NCBI GenBank assembly: GCA_018873245.2
Contig: JAEMBT020000001.1
Location: 3,720,001-3,784,000, forward strand
Direction of reading: 5' to 3'
From: Archegozetes longisetosus
Taxonomy: Eukaryota > Arthropoda > Arachnida > Sarcoptiformes > Trhypochthoniidae
Length of the DNA stretch: 64,000 bases
Each line of letters starts with the position of its first letter. Within the stretch, counting starts at the first letter, position 1. Below, one piece after another: positions 50,602 through 59,176 of the stretch. The notes under the pieces were generated by a model that was not told the origin of the DNA, searched no databases, and was given only the letters and a program-made list of their open reading frames with translations. The position numbers were made by a program, and so were the translations under genes.

Positions 50602-51289
50602 ATGTTAAGAGAAGCAAGTTTTCTCAGTCTAGTTCTAATATCTTCTTATGTAAGTAAATTTTCATTTGATTTACTTTGAATGTCAATTTTAAAGTTAGGA
50701 ATTAAGTTACTTATTTCGAAGTTTGAAGATTAATTTAGGTATGTTGATCTTTGATTCTTGTTTAAAGGTCGTATATTGTGATGAAATCATCATTCAAATT
50801 GAGATCAAATCTCAATCACCGAAACCACTGAAAGTCAGTGTATTTGATTTTAAAAATGTGCGAGTGTGCGAAAAATCAAGTAACGACTCTGAAATTCACC
50901 AAACTTGGAAAATGATTAGAGAGGAGGAAATTTTAAAATTCAATCTATGTATGGAAACGAACACACCTGAAAAAGATACTAAAATCATAGTTTATGACAT
51001 GAGTAACTCATCCGTTATAAGTTTAAGACTCGGCTATTCTAAAACTGGTAACAAGGATGTTTTTATTATTGATAAAATCAAAGAGAATGAAATGAACTTC
51101 GAAATCCTGACCAATGATTACAATATAAAACTCGATGAGCTGAGTATTAAATTCAATGTTCATGAGTTTAATCCCCTTCATAACAGGCTCGATGTTCCGC
51201 ATACCACGATCGAGAATATCTTTGAAAATCCAGTGCCCATCGTATCCACTAAGATTGTGAGCCACAACAAGAACCTGTCCTTTATTTGA
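50602..51289 (+). CDS. Small secreted protein, C terminus probably disrupted
   Basis: Exons 50602-50649 and 50768-51289 (phase 0) give 189 residues. The split N terminus (MLREASFLSLVLISSY, then VVYCDE) is a good signal peptide. The mature part is rich in beta-type segments (IIIQIEIKSQS, KVSVFDFKNVR, TKIIVYDMSNSS) and has few cysteines. No family recognised. It resembles the broken copy at 45932-46384 up to about 51087. Beyond about 51120 the frame runs antisense through the polymerase fragment, so the last ~55 residues are probably not original. A plausible reading is that a mobile element landed in its 3' end. Confidence 0.55.
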
Positions 51290-53381
51290 TTCCGCGATTT
51301 TGGCCAAAGTGTTGAATATATAATCAGTGAATGATGAGACACAATTCTCTCCACGATATAACTTGTAGCCATCCTTACAAATATTGCAATAATTATCAGA
51401 TTTTTGTTTTGTTATTGGATTGTAGCAGGTGTCACATACAATCATTGCTGCCAGTAGATTTGGTTCATGACTTATAGTTTTTGGTTTTGATTGTATTAAC
51501 ATAGACTCAATATCAAATGAGACTATGATCTTTGTTGTCATATCTTCATCTTTGAGCTTTTCCGAATCCAGCCTTTTCAGATAGCAGTAATGAGGTTGAA
51601 CTGTGTAATATTCAGAGCATTTATGGCACTTAAGTTCACCACAAACATGCGCTTTGGAACTTTTGGTGTAAGATGCCTCACATAATTGACAGATTTTGAT
51701 ATATTTGCAAACTTTATTTTCAAGTGTCAATTGTAGCAATCCAAATTGACGAATCTTTTGTTACACTCATCATAGTACTGATAAGTTCCATCGACAATGC
51801 AGAGAGTATGGTGGCGACATAGTTTGCAGCCATGTTTACACTGATGGAATTGAGGCAACCTATAGCCTTTGTTACACTTGATGCAATAATACGCAGTGTT
51901 TCGATACGATGTCATTTCTTTCATTAAATCCCAATGACCTTTTCCACCAGGACTGAAGAGTAAATAAATCTGTTTTGATGATTCCGGTCCCACGAAAAGC
52001 TGATCCACAGTTTTAAAGTTTATGACTATTATCTGATATTGATCGCCCAAAAAGAATTGAATTAGTTGAACGATTTCAATATCCATTGCTGAAACCTAAT
52101 TAAATGTCCAGTAAAATTCTCTCACGTTCTTCATCGGTAGGCTGGATAGTTCCATCTTCCATCAGAATACGCATTATTCTTTCACTGGCTTGCCTTCGAG
52201 CATAAGCTGCTTGGCTTTCGTCTGGATTTATTGAAGCACTCTGATCAAATTGTTGTCTTCTAATCATTATGTATTGCTGGACATCTAAACACAGCTTTCT
52301 AGCACCTGATTCTTGTTGTCTTGAGGATTGTATTAGAGCTCTCCATCCAGGATGACGGCTATTATCTTTGACTCCATATTCGTGATATTTCATACCCAAG
52401 AACAAAGCACGATACCCACAACTATTATCTTTAATGAGAAAATGAAATTAGTTTCTAAAGATATATCTCTATAACTATTTAATTACCATTGTTTTTGATT
52501 ACCACAATAGATTTTTTATTGATTTTCTCCTCTTCGTAAGTCTTTGGAGCTTTAGTTGTTCTTCCAGAACCTACCATTCGTTGAGTGATCACAACCTTGA
52601 CCTCCAGGATACCAATTAATAGGAAATCTTTATTTAACTGACTAACCATAAAGATTTTGTTCAAAAAGCGTGTTTTGTCGAAGTCTTCAATCTTCTCAGG
52701 ACGAAGATAAATAGATGTACTCAGGGACTCTTTCTATCTTAGCACTAAAATAGTTAGATCCCTGATACGAATCTAATAGATGTCGAATGGCCGCCTCATA
52801 AGAATCATCGATTTCCTTTTGATATTCCTGAAGATTTGAAGAGTTATAGATGTGTGTGACATGAAAAGACGCACGTTTCTCAATTCGCCTAAATTTCTCA
52901 ACTTCGATTGGTTCTAGTTCTTCAATAAGTGTCCAATTAACGAATCGATCTCTTTCAATATTTTCAGTGGTGGACAATTCTTGAACAGGAATGCGTGCAA
53001 CTTCAGAGGTTTCAGGCTCTTCATCGTCCGAAATGTTGATTACTTCAATGTCTTCCTTTAAAGCATATTTGATTATGGACTCTCTTTGGCTAGGCCCAGT
53101 CTCTTCGTAAACTCGCTCGATTTTAGTTGTTAAGCGAGATCTATCATCTTTTTCAATATTTTGCTTCTTCGGGGCTTTAGCCAATAATGAGATACTAACC
53201 TTGCGTTTGCGACTTACTTTTGGTATTGAACTTATACCTGAAAATTAATTAACAATTATAATAATTTTAAATATGATTGATAATAATCAATTAATAATTT
53301 TTGTTTCAAATATGAAATCAAGTACTTACTTTCACTACCATTATTGTTTGAGAGGTTTGAAGATTCTATCCTATCAGACAT
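51120..53381 (-). pseudogene. Polinton/Maverick-type family B DNA polymerase, N-terminal and exonuclease part
   Basis: This is the protein-primed polymerase that replicates Polintons and related viruses. Reading on the minus strand: a first exon (53381-53330) and an intron to 53237, a basic stretch, an NNDN-type motif across a second intron near 52407-52485, a Cys-rich zinc-binding region (about 51620-51920, many CxxC), then the exonuclease motifs SFDIES (51505-51540 area) and AHNLSGYDGHWI. Similarity stops near 51120, before any polymerase palm motif. At least three frame breaks are visible (near 52690, 52095 and 51735). The fragment is truncated and inactive. The spliced start and intact intron borders suggest that it spent time as a host-expressed gene, or came from an element with introns. 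Confidence 0.72.
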
Positions 53382-53807
53382 TTTAGTAGATATTGAATAA
53401 AAGTATATTTGTAAACAATCATAAGAAGTGAAAATCATAAAGTAGAACTTTTGAAAAGTGTGGAAACAAATGCAAAATAATGAATTACTGTCTCAAAACC
53501 AAAGGTTATATACCAATTTTGAAAATGAAGAGTCCACGTTTAGTCCATTTTTGAACATTCTTTGTTCACATTGGTTTGTGCGCTGAATACCAGATCTTAT
53601 CAGTTGATAGATCGAAAAAGGATTATAACTTTAAGAGTATCAGATCTCTTAACTTTAAATTGCATCAGATGTCAAAAGATTTAGAATAAAATTTTAGAAA
53701 TTTTAGTCTTGATTTCTGATGTAAGTAGCGTTGAAGTAGCACAGGATGTAAGCCAATCATATTGAAGATTCCATATATTTTTAATCAGTTTCCGGATAAA
53801 AATGTAT
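53382..53807. other. 5' flank of the polymerase fragment
   Basis: AT-rich, with no gene seen. Confidence 0.4.
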
Positions 53808-54263
53808 AAAAGTAACGTGACTTTTTCACGTTACTTTAATGTACTAATGAATAATACTGTGAATGCTGAAACTTTTTAGTTTCTGTTTTTCACAAACAAT
53901 TTTTGTTTATTTTTCTTCTTCTTTTCCTTCTCCTTTCTTTGTCTCAATTCTTAGAAAAGGAGAGGATGAAGCTGCTGTTCTTAATCGAACGCAGCTGTGG
54001 AATTTCAGAAGGGTTTTTATGGCTCTGTTTATCAAAACAGAGCCATAAAAACGGGGTGCCTGGAACTAATTAGTAAAAATATTTCATGTGTCGTCAATTG
54101 GGACGATACATGAAATGACCATTACTAAAAAAGGATGGCCAACGGTCAACACCGTTCGGCCAATCTCACATAAAAATCCGGCGATCAGGCATGGACTTAA
54201 CTTTAAGCCATTTCCTTAATTTTCTCGTATTTAAAGTAGTGTTCGAGTCCAAAATCGGGACTG
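53808..54263. other. Run of stem-loops
   Basis: At least six hairpins follow one another. 53808-53836: 12-bp perfect stem, AAAGTAACGTGA. 53971-53997: 9 bp with a bulge. 54013-54052: 18-bp perfect stem with a 4-base ATCA loop. 54070-54128: 7-bp outer and 15-bp inner stem, one wobble. 54133-54164: 10 bp with a bulge. About 54191-54211: 9 bp with a bulge. A weak seventh (5 bp) is at 54246-54263. They are unrelated in sequence, so this is not a repeat array. Function unknown: structured RNA, small-RNA source, or element terminus. Confidence 0.7.
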
Positions 54264-55120
54264 GCAGACATTTTTTGTTCTAAAAATCGACGCATCTGTA
54301 TTTTCTTAAAGTATTTTATTTTACTCTATCACATTTGTATTTTTTGTTATCTGTGTTTAACTTGTGTTACCGTGTGAGGCTCAAGCAGTGTGTGAAAGTG
54401 CGTCCAACCAGAGTTCATCTTCGCATCCCACGCAAGGATTGTAAAGAAGCAGGGAAACGCTCTTTGCAATCACAATACTGTAAGTTCTTAAATTATAAAC
54501 CTAATTAAAAACCCAATATTCACTGATCTATTAACTGATAATGAAATCGTAAATAAGTTAGAATGTCAAAAAATAGCATAAAAAAGAAGACTTTTATTTC
54601 ATAAAACATTATTAGCAAATTCATTAATCAATTAATAGCTTTTAATTAATTAAACAGTAAGGAGTAGTAGGCATATGATTAACAAAGACAAAGGCGGCAT
54701 ATGAAAATTATGTTAGACAATTTAATTATAAACATTCGGATACTAACACAGGATGTTATTGATGCATAAATATGTATATATTGTAATATAAGCTATTACA
54801 GGATACTAGAGGTAGATCATTTTTTGAGTCAAATTTCAAACTAATATTACAGGATAACGAAATGAGATATTTTAATTCTATCTTCACCAAATTATAACTA
54901 TAATTAACAGCTTTTAAGAACACATTAAAATGTTTATATAAATAATTTTTTAGTAACGGAAAATTGTGTTTGTAAATTTCAAATGACTATTGTCATATGT
55001 TACCAATAAAAACCCAAACGTTTCTTGGTGTTAAATTAAAGCACTAATAGTCTAGTTTTAATTTTTGAAGAGTCTGCTTTGGGTTTCTTTTGGTAACAAG
55101 TACAACTTATAAAAATAGAA
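54264..55120. other. Non-coding stretch with a possible 5'UTR exon
   Basis: A more GC-rich stretch ends in a good donor, ACTGTAAGTT at about 54478-54487. It could be a 5' exon of the gene at 55121, but no acceptor was fixed. The rest is AT-rich. Confidence 0.3.
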
Positions 55121-55855
55121 ATGTCCGAACAAATGTCACATTTACCTAATTTAAGATATAAATATTGTGCTTGTTGCACTGTCCGGTTGGATAGTATTAT
55201 AAGACGTGATGTAAGACGCGTCAACGAAAATGATTTAGTGACTAAATTAAATACTGTGAAGCCGATAATATTAACAAATAAAAGAAAATCAATGGATTCA
55301 ACACTGATTAACAAAGGTGATTTAATTTGTGGAAATTGTAGAAACTTTGCTAAAAAGTTCAAAGGTGATAATACTTCAAATGTGAACGTGTCACTACCTA
55401 TTACAACTAATTTGTATCCATCATTATTAAGTTTAAATTCCCCGGATAACTCTAGCACATCCCATAGTACACTACCTATTGCCAGCACTTCTACTGCCAC
55501 CACATCCACTGCCAGCACATCCCTTCCCAGCTCATCACACGCTAGCTCTGCTAATACAAGTTCACATTTGTATCCATTATTACCAGACTCATCAAGCGAT
55601 GAAAGTGATAGCGGTGAGGTAACGTTAAAAATTCCTAGATCAATGAGAGCTAACAAAAACTGTATAATATGTAATAAGTCAAAAAATCTTATAAATGTTG
55701 CTCGTGTTATAAATGATAGTGACCATCGTGATATTGACCATCATGATAATGAAAAGCTTGACAGTGACCAGCGTGACCAAGATCACATTGAAAATCGTGT
55801 TGAGCACCTTACAATTTACCCTGATATCTCTACAATGTTACCAACAATAGATTAA
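55121..55855 (+). CDS. Cys-rich, Ser/Thr-rich acidic protein (transposase-like N terminus?)
   Basis: Single open frame of 244 residues starting MSEQMSHLPNLRYKYCACC. Two CxxC pairs (CACC and CGNC, about 60 residues apart, the second in KGDLICGNCRNF) look like a zinc-binding module. Then comes a long Ser/Thr/Ala linker (about residues 85-150), an acidic SSDESDSGE stretch, a third pair in CIICNKSKNL, and a His/Asp-rich tail. This layout resembles the N-terminal part of some arthropod transposase-like proteins whose DDE domain follows, but no such domain is present here. It may be truncated or domesticated. The antisense open frame at 55036-55656 is a shadow. Confidence 0.5.
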   Translation: MSEQMSHLPNLRYKYCACCTVRLDSIIRRDVRRVNENDLVTKLNTVKPIILTNKRKSMDSTLINKGDLICGNCRNFAKKFKGDNTSNVNVSLPITTNLYPSLLSLNSPDNSSTSHSTLPIASTSTATTSTASTSLPSSSHASSANTSSHLYPLLPDSSSDESDSGEVTLKIPRSMRANKNCIICNKSKNLINVARVINDSDHRDIDHHDNEKLDSDQRDQDHIENRVEHLTIYPDISTMLPTID

Positions 55856-56207
55856 AACTCATACTTTTGTTGTATATATGTCTTATAGTATGTATATATT
55901 GTCAAACTGTAAGAATTTCCATAATATTTTATTTGTCCATAACTTTTTAAATAATGCGCCGATTTTTAAAATTTTTGCTTAATTATATATCATTTTATAT
56001 GCTTTATATCTGGGCAAATTAAAATTAAAATTGCTACATGTTTTTTCATCTACCGCCTTTGTCTTTGTATTGGCTTACTACAGAAATTTTACATTTGATA
56101 TTAAACAATAAATTGGTATTTAGTTATGCATATCAAACATTAAAATAAATATAAGTTACATTATTATATTCAAACATGAAGAACATGAATAAAGTTTTAT
56201 CTGAATA
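55856..56207. other. Gap between convergent genes
   Basis: About 350 bp between the stops of the Cys-rich gene (plus) and the TBP-like gene (minus). AT-rich. AATAAA-like signals occur for both directions. Confidence 0.5.
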
Positions 56208-56762
56208 TTAATTTGATATAAAATTTTTTTCTTTTAGAATTCCCTCTTCAAACAAATATCGACAGACATCATCAAATGCATTACTAAGATACCTTCTGCA
56301 TTTACCTCCTGTTATATTAATTATGCCTGAACGAAATACTGTCACTTTACATGTAGTTGAGGCATAAATCAATCCAGGAAATAATTCTGGTTCAAATGAT
56401 GCTGCACATCCAATAATCTCGAATAGTCTCTTCAGATTAATCTCGTATCCTTCAATCCTAACACTGCCCACCATATTAGCAAATCTTCTATTTGTCAATT
56501 TTACGTTATATCCAAATTTTTGAATTTTACGCGCGAATATTCTTATAGCTTTTGACGCTTGAAATACACTCTAACATCCAGTCAATACTAGCTTGCCATT
56601 TTTAAACATTAGACAAGTACTTTTAGGATTCCTAAGACGCATGATTAAAGCATTCATTTTTCTTGGATTATATTCAGTATCGATTGAATTATTAACGATA
56701 AGATGTAAGTCTAATTCACAGTTTAAATCAGCACAATAAGTAATGTTTGTTACTTCAACCAT
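56208..56762 (-). pseudogene. TATA-binding-protein (TBP) homologue with one in-frame stop
   Basis: 185 codons in one frame, interrupted only by TAG at 56573-56571. Both halves of the TBP saddle are present. Repeat 1 has LDLHLI, EYNPRKMNALIMRLRNPKST, CLMFKNGKLVLTG. Repeat 2 has NMVGSVRI, FEPELFPGLIYAS and VTVFRSGIINITG. Of the four DNA-kinking phenylalanines, three are kept (CLMF, LFPG, VTVF); the first is Met (RKMNAL). There is no long N-terminal region. Divergence from animal TBP is high, so this is not a recent copy of the host gene. The stop lies in the linker between the repeats. It may be a pseudogene, may be read through, or may be a sequence error. It lies 73 bp after the acidic protein on the same strand. 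Confidence 0.85.
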
Positions 56763-56835
56763 TTTATTAGCATAATTTTAATCAAGTAAAAAAATATTAA
56801 TTGGATACACACTCAATGATAAATTGATACAAAAA

Positions 56836-57132
56836 TTAATTCAAATCAATATCCTCGACGTTATCATACATTTCGTCATCAGCTTCATCAATACCAACTT
56901 CGAAATCTTGCTCTGAAATTTTATCATCTTTTATTTCCCTTTCATCAGTCTCAGAAATACTATTATTATAGTTATCGAAATCTTCATTAATTCTATCAAG
57001 TAGAAAACGCTGCTTATTAGTCAACATTTTTAAATCTCTTATATCCTTCTTAATGAGTTTATAATTCTTCGCAAGCAAATAAAGCTCATTCCTGTTAATT
57101 CTATAAACTGTTGATTTAGATGGCGTTATCAT
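56836..57132 (-). CDS. Small acidic protein in the TBP/PC4 cluster
   Basis: 98 residues, starting only 6 bp after the stop of the PC4-like gene on the same strand. The N-terminal half is basic and helical (MITPSKSTVYRINRNELYLL, then KLIKKDIRDLK). The C-terminal half is strongly acidic (EVGIDEADDEMYDNVEDIDL). No known domain was recognised. The tight packing is unusual for an animal nuclear gene and suggests a shared transcript. Confidence 0.55.
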   Translation of the reverse strand: MITPSKSTVYRINRNELYLLAKNYKLIKKDIRDLKMLTNKQRFLLDRINEDFDNYNNSISETDEREIKDDKISEQDFEVGIDEADDEMYDNVEDIDLN

Positions 57133-57138
57133 GATGAT

Positions 57139-57462
57139 TTAATCCTTTCCGGACCAGTTATAAGTATCGATGTATATCTCGCGATTATGGTTTACAAACG
57201 AAACTTTACGATTTTTCACTCTAATTTCGGCCATAAACCATCTAAATTCCTCCAAACTAAGACGAATACCTTTTCGTAATGATCTTTCGCCTTTAAAATC
57301 TCGGATATCAATGAAGATTTTCTGCTTGGAATTTACAATTCTTTTGCTGATACGAAGCATTTTCTTGAGTTTTGGATATTCTCCTTTTATCGATCTTGAC
57401 TGAAGTGTATAAGAAGAAATAGTTTCCCATTTTCCAATATTATTTTTGGAATAGCGACACAT
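57139..57462 (-). CDS. PC4-like (p15) single-stranded-DNA-binding protein
   Basis: 107 residues. The C-terminal ~60 residues match the PC4 coactivator fold: KIFIDIRDFKGERSLRKGIR is close to the family's VLIDIREYW...KPGRKGISL, followed by LSLEEFRWFMAEI for the helix (family: LNPEQWSQLKEQI). PC4 binds single-stranded DNA and links activators to the RNA polymerase II machinery. The N terminus (MCRYSKNNIGKWETISS) is basic and Ser/Tyr rich. It heads a three-gene minus-strand block with the acidic and TBP-like genes. It is likely nuclear; origin is uncertain (mobile element or duplicated host gene). Confidence 0.75.
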   Translation of the reverse strand: MCRYSKNNIGKWETISSYTLQSRSIKGEYPKLKKMLRISKRIVNSKQKIFIDIRDFKGERSLRKGIRLSLEEFRWFMAEIRVKNRKVSFVNHNREIYIDTYNWSGKD

Positions 57463-57798
57463 TTCTTAAAATAAGATAAACTAATTTTATATCACTCTAG
57501 ACTTTTGAAACACTGATCAGTCTTTTATACATTAATTAAAGCTTCAATAATAACTTCATCATTTAGTACAGACTTCGTGATATTTTTATTATCGATGATT
57601 GCACTTAAACTACAAAGCGCGATCAACCAATTAAATTCATTAGAAGTGATGTAATCAATTTTGAGAGGCGTGGCTTGAGTAATTAATTAGTGTATATAAA
57701 AGGAATAGTTCTCACTTCATTATTTTTTCATCCCGTTATAATTAGCAAATTAATATATTTCTTTATTTAATAAACCTTAATAACGGATCTTTTGATAA
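57463..57798 (+). promoter_or_regulatory. Divergent promoter of the two PC4-like genes
   Basis: 336 bp between two divergent PC4-like genes. A canonical TATA box, TATATAAAA, is at 57693-57701, and a CTCACTTCATT initiator-like stretch follows about 20-30 bases later, fitting the plus-strand gene. A GGCGTGGC word lies at 57667-57674. No equally clear TATA is visible toward the minus-strand genes. Confidence 0.6.
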
Positions 57799-58095
57799 AT
57801 GGCGTTCACTGAACTTTTCTCTAAAGATATTAATCAATTTCCATCGTTAACCAAAAAAGTTAAAGTTCTACTTTTAATTGAAGTTGGAAAGAAGGACAAT
57901 TATTGGATAGACATCAGATATCATTACAAGGGAGAAGACTATATTTATATGCCTACTAAATTTTGTGTTTGTATTACTCCAGATGAACTAAATCAGCTCC
58001 TTGATAACATGATGAAATTGAATATATGTTCAGTTGAAGGAGATAAGAGAATACTCAACTTCAAGAAAAACGATAAGACTTTATCTACGACTTGA
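57799..58095 (+). CDS. PC4-like protein, divergent copy
   Basis: 98 residues. The block NYWIDIRYHYKGEDYIYMPT followed by KFCVCITPDELNQLLDNM matches the PC4 layout of an IDIR strand, a loop, a G(I/V)xL strand and a helix. It differs much from the minus-strand PC4-like gene, so the two are not a recent duplicate. Just after its stop, another frame (58086-58214) reads LTLRKFDGKVSTLSLTHNEI, also PC4-flavoured, which suggests a frameshift and a once longer protein with a second module. Confidence 0.65.
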   Translation: MAFTELFSKDINQFPSLTKKVKVLLLIEVGKKDNYWIDIRYHYKGEDYIYMPTKFCVCITPDELNQLLDNMMKLNICSVEGDKRILNFKKNDKTLSTT

Positions 58096-58214
58096 CTCTT
58101 CGAAAATTTGATGGCAAAGTATCAACACTATCTTTGACTCACAACGAAATTAAAAAGATTAATTTTATGAATGATAAAATATTCTCTAAATGGAATTTTA
58201 ATAAATCTAACTAG

Positions 58215-58900
58215 ACTAAAAATTAACTCGCGAATAAAACTTGTATAAAATTTTATTATAATTACTGAATAATGAAAATGAGTTCAAATTATTAAAAGTT
58301 TTCTTAATTCTTAATTATTATTATTTTAATTAAATGATTAAGTTTTGATGTTTAAGATGTACTCTAGATGTAGCTAATTTAAAGTACAGTACTACAGAAA
58401 ATACAATTAATATATATGAAGCGGTAAATCAGCTGGTTATAAGAAGTGACGTATTGTTAAGAGTATAACGTCACAGGAAGTAGAACAAACAGAACTACGC
58501 AGACGAACGGCTGATTTTTGGAAATGATGTCACATATGCAGGATATATCACGTGGTTTAACATTTCAATGTAGTTAATTCTAAAATTTGATTTAATTATG
58601 AAAATTTTGGTTTACAAACTTTAATTCTAAAATTTTAGGTTGGGTTAAATGCATAAAAATTTTATTTAAAATTTCTAATCACTAGAACTTTCATATTAGA
58701 TATAATTGCGTCCTTATCTACAAATTTAAATATTGTATACTTAGGTTGAGTTTATTATAAAAGATTTATTATAAAATTAATTCATAAATTTTAATTATAT
58801 TATAATTTTAATCTTGTTAGGTTAGATTCTATTGTTTAAAAAATTTATTGAAAAATTAAATCAAATAAAACTTAGGTTGGGTTAGGTTTCACATTAGCCT
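58215..58900. other. AT-rich intergenic region
   Basis: No gene. Contains one composite GACGT/GGAAGT site group at about 58444-58486 and TTAGGTTGGGTTAGG words near 58870-58890. Confidence 0.5.
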
Positions 58901-58915
58901 CACAATAGTGCGAAA

Positions 58916-58990
58916 CAGGAAGTGACGACACCGGAACCGGAAGTGGGCGTGGCCTAAACCGGAAGTGACGTCACAAACAGGAAGTTCCGG
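58916..58990. promoter_or_regulatory. Cluster of ETS-type (GGAAGT) and CRE (TGACGTCA) sites
   Basis: Within about 75 bp there are four GGAAGT cores (in AACAGGAAGTGACG, ACCGGAAGTGGG, ACCGGAAGTGACGTCAC and ACAGGAAGTTCC), one full TGACGTCA, and a GGGCGTGGCC GC-box-like word. It is strikingly GC-rich for this window. It lies 190 bp upstream of sushi copy 3 and may act as its promoter, or may be part of an inserted element. Function is inferred. Confidence 0.5.
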
Positions 58991-59176
58991 CTAGACAAAC
59001 CAGATATCTTCTACTCTCGTCTTCAAATCTCTAATGAATAAATTGTTTTATTTTTTGGAAATGAAACCGCAAAAGTGACAAAATCTACGATTTAAGATCA
59101 AAAACTTCCATATAATTAGTTTCCGTCACTTTTATCATTAGCGAATACGGTTTGCTATCAACAGCAAGTTTAAACA

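Noticed and set aside
54364..54480. Coding exon ending at the 54480 donor
   Set aside because: An open basic stretch exists but has no start codon, acceptor or family support; kept only as a possible 5'UTR exon.
55036..55656. 206-residue minus-strand frame
   Set aside because: Antisense to the Cys-rich gene. The sense frame has paired CxxC motifs, a normal Ser/Thr linker and a better start.
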